A stretch of 64,000 nucleotides of DNA from Planktothrix sp. FACHB-1365. GTDB taxonomy: Bacteria; Cyanobacteriota; Cyanobacteriia; Cyanobacteriales; Microcoleaceae. The stretch covers positions 1-64,000 of the forward strand of contig NZ_JACJSC010000019.1 in NCBI RefSeq assembly GCF_014697575.1, written 5' to 3'. Made by a program: the position numbers and the translations under genes. Below, piece after piece: positions 46,110 to 54,880 of the stretch. Under the pieces are notes generated by a model that was given only the letters and a program-made list of their open reading frames with translations, did no database searches and was not told the origin of the DNA. Numbering within the stretch: the first letter of the stretch is position 1; the number at the start of each line of letters is the position of its first letter.

Positions 46110-48084
46110 CTGTTGACCGTTGATAATTCGTAATTCGTAATTCGTAATTCCTAATTCGTAATTCCCTGTTCCCTTTGACTATATTAGCTCGAATGAGTTG
46201 ATAGGAACCCGCTTGATCAATAATTTTATATTGATTAGGTTTTAATCCAATATTCGTTAATTCACGAGGATGTCCAAGAATTAAAAGGGTTTTAGGGGAA
46301 GAATTTTCAACCTCTGGACTGTTAATATAGTTAATCGCATCAGTCGGTTCAGGAGCGTATTGAACCGGATGTTGAGTATAAAAAACTAAACTGGGTTTTT
46401 TAAAGCCAACCATCATTAATTCTTCTCCTAATTTTCGCTCTTGTACAACGGTTTGGGCGAGATGTCTTAAAGGTTCTTGACGATGGTGATCAAGTAAACT
46501 ATAGGTAGGAGTTGCTGCCCAGATAAAAAAGACAATAAATCCTAAAATATTAACGATAAAAATTCCTGAAATTCGCCGTTTCCACCCACTTATGATTATT
46601 CCTATTGTGGTTATTCCCCAGATTAAAGCAGATCGATTTAGGAGTCCAGAGGTTTGTAAATCCGTTCTAAAATTGGGCATATCTGCATCATATCCTAGCA
46701 GGTTTTTACTAAAATAACTAACAATTGAAGCACTAAAAACCAATATAATATTGAAAATGATAGATAGAGAAAACGCTTTAGGAATAGCACCAGCTAAACT
46801 AACATTAGGATTAACAAGATGATTGTTTTTTATTAGATTGTGCCAAAATAGAGAAATTAATAAAGCTGAAGCTGGTATCAGAGGTAAAATATAACTGGGG
46901 AGCTTGGTAACAGCTACAGTAAAAAAGATAAAAATTACAGCAAACCAAAAAACAACAAATAATGGCAATTGTTGAATTCGAGCTTGACGTTGCCAACATC
47001 GGCGTTTCCAAAATTTTGTTGAAGCGATCGCAATAGGTAAATAAACAGAAAATGGAGCAAACCCTATTAAAACCACAATAAAATAGAAATACCAAGGAGC
47101 TCCATGGCGATTAACAACGCTGGTAAATCGTTCAAAATTGTGATAACCAAAAAACGAATTAATATAGCTTTGACCATTAATCAAAGTGACTAAAATATAC
47201 CAAGGCAGAGTCATCACAAAAAAAATTAAGCTTCCTTGCCAAAGACGCATTTCTTGTAAAACTTGGTATCCTTTTCCAATATAAATTAAAAATGAACCAA
47301 TAATTAAAATCGGTAAAACAATTCCCACAGGGCCTTTGGTTAAAACCGCTAAGGCGACTAAAATATAAAAAGCTAAATACCAATAATTTGCTCGATTTTG
47401 GGGTAGAGTTAAATTTTTAAGTCCTACAGAAGAATATTCTTGAAATTCTGACTCAGATATTTTCACTTCATCAGTTGCATATCCTAGAAAAAAAGCCAAT
47501 AAAGCTGACCCCATACAACCTGTTAATAACATATCCGAAACCCCAATTCTTGCCCAAGCCACAATTTCAGGATTAAAAGCCATCAATATAGCCCCCATCC
47601 AAGGTAAAGGATGCAAAAGAACTGTCCTGAAACGAGGTTTATAACTGGGAGAAATTAAGCCTTGTATTTCTTGTTTTTTAACGGTATAAAATTGCGTTTT
47701 CTGAACATAATAACTTAACGTATAAAATCCCAAACCAATTAGAATAAAAGCCGAAACTGCCGAAGGCAGACGAACCCCCCATTCATTGACCCCAACTATT
47801 TGATAAGCAATTGCCATTAACCAATAAATTAAAGGCGGTTTATCAAAGCGAGTTTCTTCATTAAAATACGGAGTAATCCAATCCCCTGTGACTAACATTT
47901 GACGGGCAGCTTCTGCAAATAAAGGTTCGGTTTCATCCAATAAACCCAGATTCCCTAAATTCTGAAAAAAAGCCAACCCACCGATTAAACCCAAACCCAA
48001 AATCACCAGGATAAATGGAAACCAACGGGTTTTAATTTGATTTGAAAAAAGGGTTTTAATCTCTCGATCTGAACTTAGTTTCAT
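46081..48084 (-). CDS. GT39-family (ArnT/PMT-like) glycosyltransferase
   Basis: A 667-residue polytopic membrane protein starting at MKLSSDREIKTLFSNQ. A longer frame begins 26 codons upstream in noncoding-looking DNA. Typical GT39 features are the N-terminal FPFILVILGLGLIGGLAFF helix, LGLLDETEPLFAEAARQMLVTGDW (catalytic DE in the first luminal loop), FDKPPLIYWLMA and about 10-12 further helices. Such enzymes transfer a sugar from an undecaprenyl-phosphate donor to lipid or protein in the periplasm. The C-terminal tail (about RELRIRNYELRITNYQ) is encoded by a 7-bp repeat array and is not part of the family. Confidence 0.9.
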   Translation of the reverse strand: MKLSSDREIKTLFSNQIKTRWFPFILVILGLGLIGGLAFFQNLGNLGLLDETEPLFAEAARQMLVTGDWITPYFNEETRFDKPPLIYWLMAIAYQIVGVNEWGVRLPSAVSAFILIGLGFYTLSYYVQKTQFYTVKKQEIQGLISPSYKPRFRTVLLHPLPWMGAILMAFNPEIVAWARIGVSDMLLTGCMGSALLAFFLGYATDEVKISESEFQEYSSVGLKNLTLPQNRANYWYLAFYILVALAVLTKGPVGIVLPILIIGSFLIYIGKGYQVLQEMRLWQGSLIFFVMTLPWYILVTLINGQSYINSFFGYHNFERFTSVVNRHGAPWYFYFIVVLIGFAPFSVYLPIAIASTKFWKRRCWQRQARIQQLPLFVVFWFAVIFIFFTVAVTKLPSYILPLIPASALLISLFWHNLIKNNHLVNPNVSLAGAIPKAFSLSIIFNIILVFSASIVSYFSKNLLGYDADMPNFRTDLQTSGLLNRSALIWGITTIGIIISGWKRRISGIFIVNILGFIVFFIWAATPTYSLLDHHRQEPLRHLAQTVVQERKLGEELMMVGFKKPSLVFYTQHPVQYAPEPTDAINYINSPEVENSSPKTLLILGHPRELTNIGLKPNQYKIIDQAGSYQLIRANIVKGNRELRIRNYELRITNYQRSTVNPFHILFL
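46126..46160 (+). repeat. Heptanucleotide array ATTCGTA, translated in the GT39 gene
   Basis: Five consecutive 7-base units ATTCGTA (one ATTCCTA). The same unit in opposite orientation forms the larger array at 54721-54790. The minus-strand GT39 frame reads through it. Confidence 0.9.
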
Positions 48085-48222
48085 GGGGGAAGGACACAGG
48101 TGGTAACTGTTGACTGCTTTGCATTGAGCTTGTCGAAGTGTTGGCTGTTGACTAACACCCAACTCAATATATCAATTAGTTATTATCACCTATTTGGGCA
48201 ACCGAAATAATATTACTATTGC

Positions 48223-48831
48223 CTATTTTCCAGATGAAAATTCATCCAGTGTCCTAGTGGGTTGTATGACCAACTGCCATTCCTTACTTTCAGGTTTCCA
48301 GACTGGGAAGGGGGTTTCCCCGACAATATAAGGCCCCCAGTAATAGCGAGAACCATCCGGTGCAAAAACAATCAAAATATCGCCAGATTTGAGAATTAAA
48401 TCTTTTTCTGGGAGGGACAAAATCAACCCTTCTTGACTGCCTTCTTCCGGCGCAAAATCCCAATGGACGGGTTCGGTGTTGCCCACAGATGAACGAGTGA
48501 GTAAGGCTACACGCACCGGATGTTCCGTGAGGTTACTGACTCGGAATGACCCTTGGTGAGGGTTTGTGGAACTGGCAGGAGGTGACAGTTTGGGGGAATT
48601 ATGCCCCAATTTGGGAGAAGGAACAGGGGGTCTTTCTGACGCAGGTGGCGCTGGAATAGAGGTTTTAGGAAACGTTGTTGAGAGGGGGGCTGAGAGAGAT
48701 AAGGCCACCTGTTCGGAAGATTTTCGTTCCGTTGACTGGACACAATAGCGAAATAAGAATTGCCTTAAACTAATTAAAGTTAATAAAATAGTTCCAGTAA
48801 TTAGAAAGGCTGGATACAGTTTAGCTTTCAT
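48223..48831 (-). CDS. Membrane-anchored hypothetical protein
   Basis: A 202-residue protein with an N-terminal hydrophobic anchor (about 5-22, YPAFLITGTILLTLISL), a proline/serine-rich linker (about 45-95) and a compact C-terminal domain (VRVALLTRSSVGNTEPVHWDFAPEEGSQEGLILSL) that looks beta-rich. The anchor and linker imply that the C-terminal domain is outside the membrane. I do not recognise the family. It is divergent from the Ycf20-like gene. Confidence 0.65.
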   Translation of the reverse strand: MKAKLYPAFLITGTILLTLISLRQFLFRYCVQSTERKSSEQVALSLSAPLSTTFPKTSIPAPPASERPPVPSPKLGHNSPKLSPPASSTNPHQGSFRVSNLTEHPVRVALLTRSSVGNTEPVHWDFAPEEGSQEGLILSLPEKDLILKSGDILIVFAPDGSRYYWGPYIVGETPFPVWKPESKEWQLVIQPTRTLDEFSSGK

Positions 48832-48885
48832 AATCTTTCGTTTTAAACTTGATCATTAATTCCATTACTCTCTACACCGTCTTTT

Positions 48886-49218
48886 ATGCAAAATACCCGT
48901 CTCAATCGACTTGTAAATGTTATTAATGCACAACTTGGACGATGGTTGTTAAATCCTTGGCGACGGATTTCGCTGCTGATCATTAGTTTATTATTGGGTT
49001 TTGCCCTAGCATTAGCGATTTCTTCGGTAGCGGGACAAAAAGCAAATATAGATGTAACTGTGGCTTTAATGGTGTCTATCCTAGTAGAAGGTGTTAACTG
49101 GTTAGCCTACAGTAGTCCCAACCGTTTGCGACAATCCTTTTGGGTCGAAAACCTGAATGCACTTAAAATGGGTGTGAGTTATGGGTTATTTCTGTTAGCA
49201 TTGATGTTAGGTTCATAA
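48886..49218 (+). CDS. ycf20: Ycf20-like DUF565 membrane protein
   Basis: A 110-residue protein with three hydrophobic helices (ISLLIISLLLGFALALAISSV, VTVALMVSILVEGVNWLAY, GVSYGLFLLALMLGS) and the family opening TRLNRLVNVINAQL and NPWRRIS. It is homologous to plastid Ycf20, implicated in plants and algae in photoprotective quenching; the cyanobacterial function is unknown. It is followed 32 bases later by glycerate kinase on the same strand. Confidence 0.85.
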   Translation: MQNTRLNRLVNVINAQLGRWLLNPWRRISLLIISLLLGFALALAISSVAGQKANIDVTVALMVSILVEGVNWLAYSSPNRLRQSFWVENLNALKMGVSYGLFLLALMLGS

Positions 49219-49250
49219 AATGAACGTTTTTCAAGTTTTTGTGATTGTCT

Positions 49251-50282
49251 ATGATAGAAATTCTTCAAGCTTGGGCTCATGGACAACCTCCCCATGTCAC
49301 AGATTTAGAACTTTTAGAACAGTGGGAACTGTCTGATTCTAAACGAGCAATATTGTGGGGAATCACACCTGAAACTGTTAAGTTGAAACTACAAGGGCGA
49401 TCACATCTTTTCTGTAGACTCTTTCAAGAAAATCTTGATTTCCCTTTATTATCCCAACAGTTAGAAACCCTTTGGAAGTTTTGGCTTCCGTTTGCGACCC
49501 AACTAGCTGAGTCTCGTCAACAGCTAGGTCGTCCTCTGGTTCAAGGAATATTAGGAGGACAAGGCACCGGGAAAACAACCCTAGCGAAAGTCTTAACTTA
49601 CATTTTGTCTCTTTTTCACTATGACACAATCAGCTTGTCCTTAGACGATCTGTATAAAACTTATTTAGAACGTCAACAGTTACAAAGGGTCGATCCCCGT
49701 TTAATTTGGCGGGGGCCACCGGGAACCCATGATGTTAAATTAGGAATACAGGTGTTAGAACAATTGCGTCAACCCTTACCGGGTCAAACCATTGCAATTC
49801 CTCGATTTGATAAGTCTTTATGGCAGGGTGCTGGCGATCGCATTTCATCGGAATTTGTTACAGAAATCGATATTATTTTATTTGAAGGCTGGTTTGTGGG
49901 ATGTAGACCCATTGATCCAGAAGGATTTAACTCTGCACCTGAACCGATTATTACCCTCGCCGATCAACAATTTGCCAGGGATATGAATGAACAGTTAAAA
50001 GAATATATTCCTTTGTGGGAAAAATTAGATCAATTAATGATTTTAAATCCAGTCGATTATCGATTATCAAAACAATGGAGAATTCAAGCTGAACATGACA
50101 TGATTTCAACCGGAAAATCAGGCATGACCGATGCCGAAATTAGTCAATTTGTTGATTATTTCTGGAAAGCCCTCCATCCCCAATTATTCATAAACCCATT
50201 AATTAAAAATCCAGAATTAGTCAACTTAATTATAGAAATCAACCCCGATCATTCCCTTGGCAATATTTCCAGAAACCAGTAA
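49251..50282 (+). CDS. glyK: D-glycerate 3-kinase (plant type)
   Basis: A 343-residue P-loop kinase. The ATG at 49251 is chosen over an upstream TTG. The nucleotide loop is ILGGQGTGKTTLAK, followed by SLSLDDLYKT, VDPRLIWRGPPGTHDV and IILFEGWFVGCRP, all conserved in the GLYK class. It phosphorylates D-glycerate to 3-phosphoglycerate, the last step of the photorespiratory C2 cycle. The gene for D-3-phosphoglycerate dehydrogenase (serA) lies 1 kb away, converging. The last 35 codons end next to a heptamer array. Confidence 0.92.
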   Translation: MIEILQAWAHGQPPHVTDLELLEQWELSDSKRAILWGITPETVKLKLQGRSHLFCRLFQENLDFPLLSQQLETLWKFWLPFATQLAESRQQLGRPLVQGILGGQGTGKTTLAKVLTYILSLFHYDTISLSLDDLYKTYLERQQLQRVDPRLIWRGPPGTHDVKLGIQVLEQLRQPLPGQTIAIPRFDKSLWQGAGDRISSEFVTEIDIILFEGWFVGCRPIDPEGFNSAPEPIITLADQQFARDMNEQLKEYIPLWEKLDQLMILNPVDYRLSKQWRIQAEHDMISTGKSGMTDAEISQFVDYFWKALHPQLFINPLIKNPELVNLIIEINPDHSLGNISRNQ

Positions 50283-50317
50283 ACTGATAACTGTTAACTG
50301 ATAACTGATAACTGATT
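50283..50317 (+). repeat. Heptanucleotide array between glyK and prmA
   Basis: Five units ACTGATA, ACTGTTA, ACTGATA, ACTGATA, ACTGATT. It fills the space between the convergent glyK and prmA stop codons and overlaps the prmA stop. Confidence 0.85.
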
Positions 50318-51206
50318 AAGATCGTCTAATATTAAAACAACACCATTCTTGCCGCCGCCATAAGGTAGCGACAACCCAACCATTTTGCTCTAAAGTATCT
50401 GCAATAGGTTTAGCTTGATCCATTAAAATACCGCTTAAAACCGCCCAAGTATTTTTCTTAGAGATGGCATTAAATTGAGGAATTAAATCAATAATAACTT
50501 CTGCTAAAATATTACAAACAATACCATCAACAGGTTGTTCTGCCACCGAAATGATCTGTTCTATACTTCCATCTTGAATAATAATTTTTTCGGGTGGAAT
50601 TTGGTTTAATTCACAATTTTCTTTCGTAGAACGAGTCGCTAAGGGATCATTATCAGCAGCATAAACCTTGGATGCGCCTAATAAAATTGCCCCAATTGAT
50701 AAAATACCCGAACCACAACCAATATCTGCGATTACCGCTTGGTTAGGTTCTCCCCCTAATCGCATTTCTAAAGATTCTAAACACAGTTGAGTCGTGGCGT
50801 GGGTTCCGGTTCCAAAAGCAACCCCTGGATCTAAGCGTAATAAAATCCGATCCGAATGTTCAGGTAAGGTTAACCAAGCCGGATAAATTAAAAAGCGATC
50901 GCCAATGGGAGTCGGTTCCCAATGTTGTTTCCAAGCCGTTGACCAGTCCTGCTCATCAATTAAATCCCAAGTCACCGCAGGAATCGGGATTTCTAAACAC
51001 AGAGCATCTTGACGTAACAATAAAGAAAGCGCCGCTAAATCCAGCAAATGGGCTTTTTCTTCAGGTAAATAAGCCGATACCAGACAGGAATTATTTTTAA
51101 TTTGACAAGCCGTTCCCCGACAACCAAAAGATTCCATCCGCCAAAAGACCGCATCCTCTAGCGTCGGATCACACAATACTTTAATTTCCCACCAACTATT
51201 AGCCAT
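50316..51206 (-). CDS. prmA: Ribosomal protein L11 methyltransferase
   Basis: A 296-residue SAM-dependent methyltransferase. The N-terminal domain begins [21 protein letters not shown], the central segment has [20 protein letters not shown], and the SAM site is [15 protein letters not shown], all diagnostic of PrmA. NPxY-type catalytic region is replaced by [12 protein letters not shown], standard in this family. It methylates L11 on multiple amino groups. Downstream of serA on the same strand, separated by two inverted heptamer arrays. Confidence 0.95.
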   Translation of the reverse strand: MANSWWEIKVLCDPTLEDAVFWRMESFGCRGTACQIKNNSCLVSAYLPEEKAHLLDLAALSLLLRQDALCLEIPIPAVTWDLIDEQDWSTAWKQHWEPTPIGDRFLIYPAWLTLPEHSDRILLRLDPGVAFGTGTHATTQLCLESLEMRLGGEPNQAVIADIGCGSGILSIGAILLGASKVYAADNDPLATRSTKENCELNQIPPEKIIIQDGSIEQIISVAEQPVDGIVCNILAEVIIDLIPQFNAISKKNTWAVLSGILMDQAKPIADTLEQNGWVVATLWRRQEWCCFNIRRS

Positions 51207-51207
51207 A

Positions 51208-51256
51208 ATCAGTTATCAGTGATCAGTCATCAGTGATCAGTCATCAGTCATCAGTG
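51208..51256 (+). repeat. Heptanucleotide array ATCAGTN, left arm
   Basis: Seven units of the form ATCAGT followed by T, G, C, G, C, C, G, immediately upstream of the prmA start. It is complementary in reverse to the array at 51322-51356. Confidence 0.9.
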
Positions 51257-51321
51257 TAGAGATCTGCGATCGCCCGTTTCTACCCACTCATTAGACTTAA
51301 CAATAACGGTCAACGGCTACC

Positions 51322-51356
51322 ACTGATAACTGATAACTGATAACTGATCACTGATT
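51322..51356 (+). repeat. Heptanucleotide array ACTGATN, right arm
   Basis: Five units ACTGATA (3), ACTGATC, ACTGATT, overlapping the serA stop. It is the inverted complement of the array 65 bases to the left, so the two can form a long imperfect hairpin in the serA-prmA transcript. Confidence 0.9.
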
Positions 51357-52938
51357 AAAGCGTTACCGTATAAGCGTCGCGGATACCAGCGACTTTCATG
51401 ATTTCCGCCAGTATTCCTTCCGGTAAAGGATCATCAAGGCTTAAGACCATAACAGCTTCACCCCGAACGATTTTACGTCCGACTTGCATACTGGCAATAT
51501 TGACATTAAAGCTACCCAAAAGGGAGCCAATTTTGCCAATAATTCCCGGCATATCCCGGTGAAGCGTAAATAACATAAATCGGGTCGGGGGGACGTTAAT
51601 CGGGAAATCGTCAACACTGGTAATCCGAATTTCCTGATCCCCTAATAAAGCTCCCGTCACTGAATGACTACCTAAAGAACCCTTCGCTTCTAAATGCAGT
51701 GATCCCGTGTAGTCCGTCAAGGCAGCATCACGGGTTTCAATCACTCGAATTCCCCGTTCTTTGGCTTCAATACTGGCGTTAACATAGTTCACCCGTTCGC
51801 GTAAAGCTTGGGACAGTAACCCTTTGAGGGCTGCCACAACCACCGCTTGGCTATTGGTTCCGGCCAATTCCCCTTGCAAACGCACATCTAGGAAATCTAC
51901 CCGACCTCCAGCTAACTGACCGACTAAATTTCCCAGGGTTTCAGCCAGTTGCAGATAAGGTTTGAGTTTTTCCAACACATCGGGATACAACCCTGGAATA
52001 TTCACCGCAGACCGGGCTGGTAAGCCCAGTAAGACATCCCGAATTTGTTCGGCAACATCGATCGCCACATTGACCTGAGCTTCCTCTGTAGAGGCTCCCA
52101 GGTGAGGGGTGAGGACAATTTTAGATCCCAATTCCCGCAGAGGAGAATCGGCTTCTAAGGGTTCATTCTCAAAGACATCCAGGGCAGCCCCCGCAAGTTG
52201 GCCATTTGTTAAGGCGACGGCTAAATCGGCTTCATTAATCACCCCCCCTCTAGCACAGTTGATTAAGCGGGCTGTCGGCTTCATTTTAGAGAAGACTTCC
52301 GCGTTAAACAGATGATAGGTTTCTTTGGTTTTGGGAATATGCAGCGTAATATAATCGGACTCCCGAATCAACAAATCCAAGTCCACTAACCGACAGCCAA
52401 TTTGATCGGCCCGTTCTTGAGAAATAAAGGGATCATAGGCTAATAATTTCATCCCCATCGCTTTAGCCGCCGTCGCGACATGGGAACCAATTTTACCCAA
52501 ACCCACAATACCCAGGGTTTTCTTATAAACTTCTACACCAATGAAGCTTTTACGATCCCACTTTCCACTTTTAACAGATTGGTTAGCATCGGGAATGTAG
52601 CGAGATAGAGACAGCATCATCGCCAAAGCGTGTTCGGCCGCAGCAATGGTATTTCCTTCGGGGGAGTTGACAACAACAATCCCTTTGCGGGTAGCGGCCG
52701 GAACGTCTACATTATCCACACCCACACCCGCGCGACCAATAATTTTTAAGTTATCGCCAGCTTCAATAATTTCTTGGGTGACACGAGTTCCAGACCGGAT
52801 CATCAAAGCATCATACTCTGGAATAATCCGTACCAGTTCTTCGGGGGGTAAACCTATTCTGACATCCACCTGAGCGACTTGGCAGAGGATGTCTATACCA
52901 ACTTGATCAATCGAATCGGAGACAAGAACCTTCGGCAT
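51355..52938 (-). CDS. serA: D-3-phosphoglycerate dehydrogenase
   Basis: A 527-residue long-form PGDH catalysing the first step of phosphorylated serine biosynthesis. NAD-binding Rossmann motif [13 protein letters not shown], catalytic region [28 protein letters not shown] (catalytic histidine), an allosteric substrate-binding intervening domain (about 320-450) and a C-terminal ACT domain ([21 protein letters not shown]) for serine feedback. Length is typical of the type with ASB and ACT domains. The gap upstream (52939-53241) has no gene and should hold divergent promoters for serA and the next gene. Confidence 0.97.
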   Translation of the reverse strand: MPKVLVSDSIDQVGIDILCQVAQVDVRIGLPPEELVRIIPEYDALMIRSGTRVTQEIIEAGDNLKIIGRAGVGVDNVDVPAATRKGIVVVNSPEGNTIAAAEHALAMMLSLSRYIPDANQSVKSGKWDRKSFIGVEVYKKTLGIVGLGKIGSHVATAAKAMGMKLLAYDPFISQERADQIGCRLVDLDLLIRESDYITLHIPKTKETYHLFNAEVFSKMKPTARLINCARGGVINEADLAVALTNGQLAGAALDVFENEPLEADSPLRELGSKIVLTPHLGASTEEAQVNVAIDVAEQIRDVLLGLPARSAVNIPGLYPDVLEKLKPYLQLAETLGNLVGQLAGGRVDFLDVRLQGELAGTNSQAVVVAALKGLLSQALRERVNYVNASIEAKERGIRVIETRDAALTDYTGSLHLEAKGSLGSHSVTGALLGDQEIRITSVDDFPINVPPTRFMLFTLHRDMPGIIGKIGSLLGSFNVNIASMQVGRKIVRGEAVMVLSLDDPLPEGILAEIMKVAGIRDAYTVTL

Positions 52939-53241
52939 GATTTAGGAAAATGGGTTGCAATAGCAGGAATCGAGATCTCATCCCCTGACAAAATCCGCTA
53001 GGGGGAGGTTCGAGAGAGTCTTCATGATCTATTCTCTCTCCCAAATTAACGGTCTATGTAAATACCGCAGTAGGTTATTTTAACTGTTAATGGGGTCTAT
53101 CCACTGCGAATCCTTGGAAAAAATTTGGTTTTGCTCTAGGTGGGGCAGAGAACAAAGATGAGCCAGCTAGGGTTTGAGGGGTAGGGGGTAAGGATTGTGT
53201 AGACTAGCAATAGTATTAATGGCGTATTTTCATATTCTCCT

Positions 53242-53760
53242 ATGAACTATCTTGTGACTGTCCTCTCCGATCGCGTGCAAGCAGAAACGGCTTATCTGGA
53301 ATTAGAGAAAGAAGGAATTCCCCCGACTCAAATCACGATTTTAGGAAAAGGCTATAAAACGGCGGATGAATTTGGCTTAATTGATCCCAATGAAAGCGCC
53401 ATTAAACAAGTAAAATTAATGGCAACTTGGTTAATTCCCTTTGGGTTTGTGGCAGGATTTACCTTTAGTTTGATTACGGGATTAGAGACCTTTGCTTGGG
53501 CGGGACAAGTTGGAAATCATTTAGTCGGCGCTGTTCTCGGTGCGATTTCCGGGGGGTTGGGTAGTGTAGTCGCTGGCGGCGGCGTGGGTTTAATTGTGGG
53601 GGGAGGGGATGCGTTACCCTATCGTAACCGCCTCAATGCTGGAAAATATTTAGTGGTGGTCACGGGTTCAGAAACCTTAATGCGGAGAGCCACTCGTGTT
53701 TTAAGACCCTTAGAACCAGAAAATCTGCAAGCTTATACGGTGGGAGATACAATGGTGTAA
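53242..53760 (+). CDS. Cyanobacterial membrane protein of unknown function
   Basis: A 172-residue protein. The first 45 residues look like a small ferredoxin-like/ACT-like domain (MNYLVTVLSDRVQAETAYLEL), followed by two hydrophobic segments, LIPFGFVAGFTFSLITGL and a glycine-rich stretch GAVLGAISGGLGSVVAGGGVGLIVGG. Such a domain plus glycine-zipper combination occurs in cyanobacterial stress-type proteins. I cannot assign a function. It is divergent from serA and followed by a gap and the S4 protein. Confidence 0.7.
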   Translation: MNYLVTVLSDRVQAETAYLELEKEGIPPTQITILGKGYKTADEFGLIDPNESAIKQVKLMATWLIPFGFVAGFTFSLITGLETFAWAGQVGNHLVGAVLGAISGGLGSVVAGGGVGLIVGGGDALPYRNRLNAGKYLVVVTGSETLMRRATRVLRPLEPENLQAYTVGDTMV

Positions 53761-53918
53761 ATGGGCGCAATTCTATCCGAGGATTTGTTGCTTTTGTCTC
53801 TAGGTATTTTTATGATTCTGGAGAAAAGTTTATCGAGTCTAAAGGGATTGAATTGTTGTTAAAAATGTTATCATCAATACCAATAAATTTTCTATTCCCG
53901 TTCACTTAAAATCGCCTA

Positions 53919-54698
53919 ATGTTACCAAGAGATGAACTTCTAAAAGGCATTGAAAATCGAGAAAGTCTCGCACGGGTTCTCGATTTGGCAGAACAAGCGC
54001 TTAAAACGTGGGAAATTACCTTAACGGATTTTCTGTCTCCTCCTGAATTGGCGGAATCAGAAAAGGTTTTTAGTCGATTAACAGAAGTGCAGATGGTTGC
54101 CTGGGGAGGTTATCCCCAAGCGGAACGAAAACGTTTAGGAATTGCTCGATCTGATCTGCCTTTGGATTCTTCCCTGGTGAGCGTTGTGGTGTTAGAAATT
54201 TCGGGCAATTTTCTCTTTGATCCTGCCACCCATCGAGATTTTTTAGGTTCGATGTTAGGAACGGGAATTGTCCGCGATAAAACGGGGGATATTATTGTTT
54301 TAGGAGAACGAGGTGCTCAAACAATTGTTACCCCAGAATTAGCGGATTTTTTGGAATTAAATCTGACTCAAGTACGTTCTGTTCCGGTCAAGACTCAGCG
54401 CATTGATCCGAGTGAATTAAAGGTTAAGGAACCTAAGAAGAAAGAGTTAACAACGGTAGAAGCTTCGATGCGTTTAGATGCAGTTGCTTCTGCTGGATTT
54501 GGAATGTCACGCAGCAAAATGGTCAGTTTAATTGATGGGGGAGATGTGCGGGTGAATTGGAAGGAAATCACCCAAGCCAGTTATCAAGTGAAATCCGGTG
54601 ATTTAATAGCAATTCGGGGAAAAGGACGTTTAGAGGTTAAGGATATTGTGATTACCAAAAAACAACGATATCGAGTGGAATTAACTCGGTATCAATAA
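53919..54698 (+). CDS. Photosystem II S4-domain protein (YlmH-like)
   Basis: A 259-residue RNA-binding protein. The N-terminal two thirds (MLPRDELLKGIENRESLARVLD, FLSPPELAESEKVFSRL, FLGSMLGTGIVRDKTGDI) match the YlmH/PSII-S4 family, and the C-terminal S4 domain is at about 185-245 (MRLDAVASAGFGMSRSKMVSLIDGGDVRVNW). The cyanobacterial and plant group was named for association with photosystem II; YlmH in Bacillus also acts in ribosome-associated quality control, which is notable because rqcH is in the same window. It is followed by a large 7-bp array. Confidence 0.88.
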   Translation: MLPRDELLKGIENRESLARVLDLAEQALKTWEITLTDFLSPPELAESEKVFSRLTEVQMVAWGGYPQAERKRLGIARSDLPLDSSLVSVVVLEISGNFLFDPATHRDFLGSMLGTGIVRDKTGDIIVLGERGAQTIVTPELADFLELNLTQVRSVPVKTQRIDPSELKVKEPKKKELTTVEASMRLDAVASAGFGMSRSKMVSLIDGGDVRVNWKEITQASYQVKSGDLIAIRGKGRLEVKDIVITKKQRYRVELTRYQ

Positions 54699-54720
54699 AA
54701 TTTAAGAGGGAACAGGGAAT

Positions 54721-54790
54721 TACGAATTACGAATTACGAATTACGAATTACGAATTACGAATTACGAATTACGAATTACGAATTACGAAT
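54721..54790 (+). repeat. Ten perfect tandem heptanucleotides TACGAAT
   Basis: The unit TACGAAT is repeated exactly ten times without a mismatch (70 bases) in the gap after the S4-protein gene. It is the inverted form of the ATTCGTA array at 46126-46160. Perfect copies imply recent expansion by slippage. Confidence 0.95.
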
Positions 54791-54880
54791 AGGGAATAGA
54801 AAGAATCTGGATTGGCTCATTTATTTTTGTTATAACCGTGTTTGGGTGGCTGCTATAAAAAAATTAGGAGGATATGAGTT

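Noticed and set aside
52970-53040. Possible tRNA because of a GGTTCGA-like sequence
   Set aside because: No acceptor stem or cloverleaf can be drawn around it.
53761-53862. 33-codon frame MGAILSEDLLLLSLGIFMIL... directly after the 172-residue membrane protein
   Set aside because: It starts on the base after the previous stop, has no ribosome site and its second half does not resemble any small photosynthetic subunit I know. Probably chance.
54717-54795. Possible CRISPR array
   Set aside because: The repeats are 7 bases with no spacers; this is a microsatellite-like heptamer array. No cas genes are in the window.
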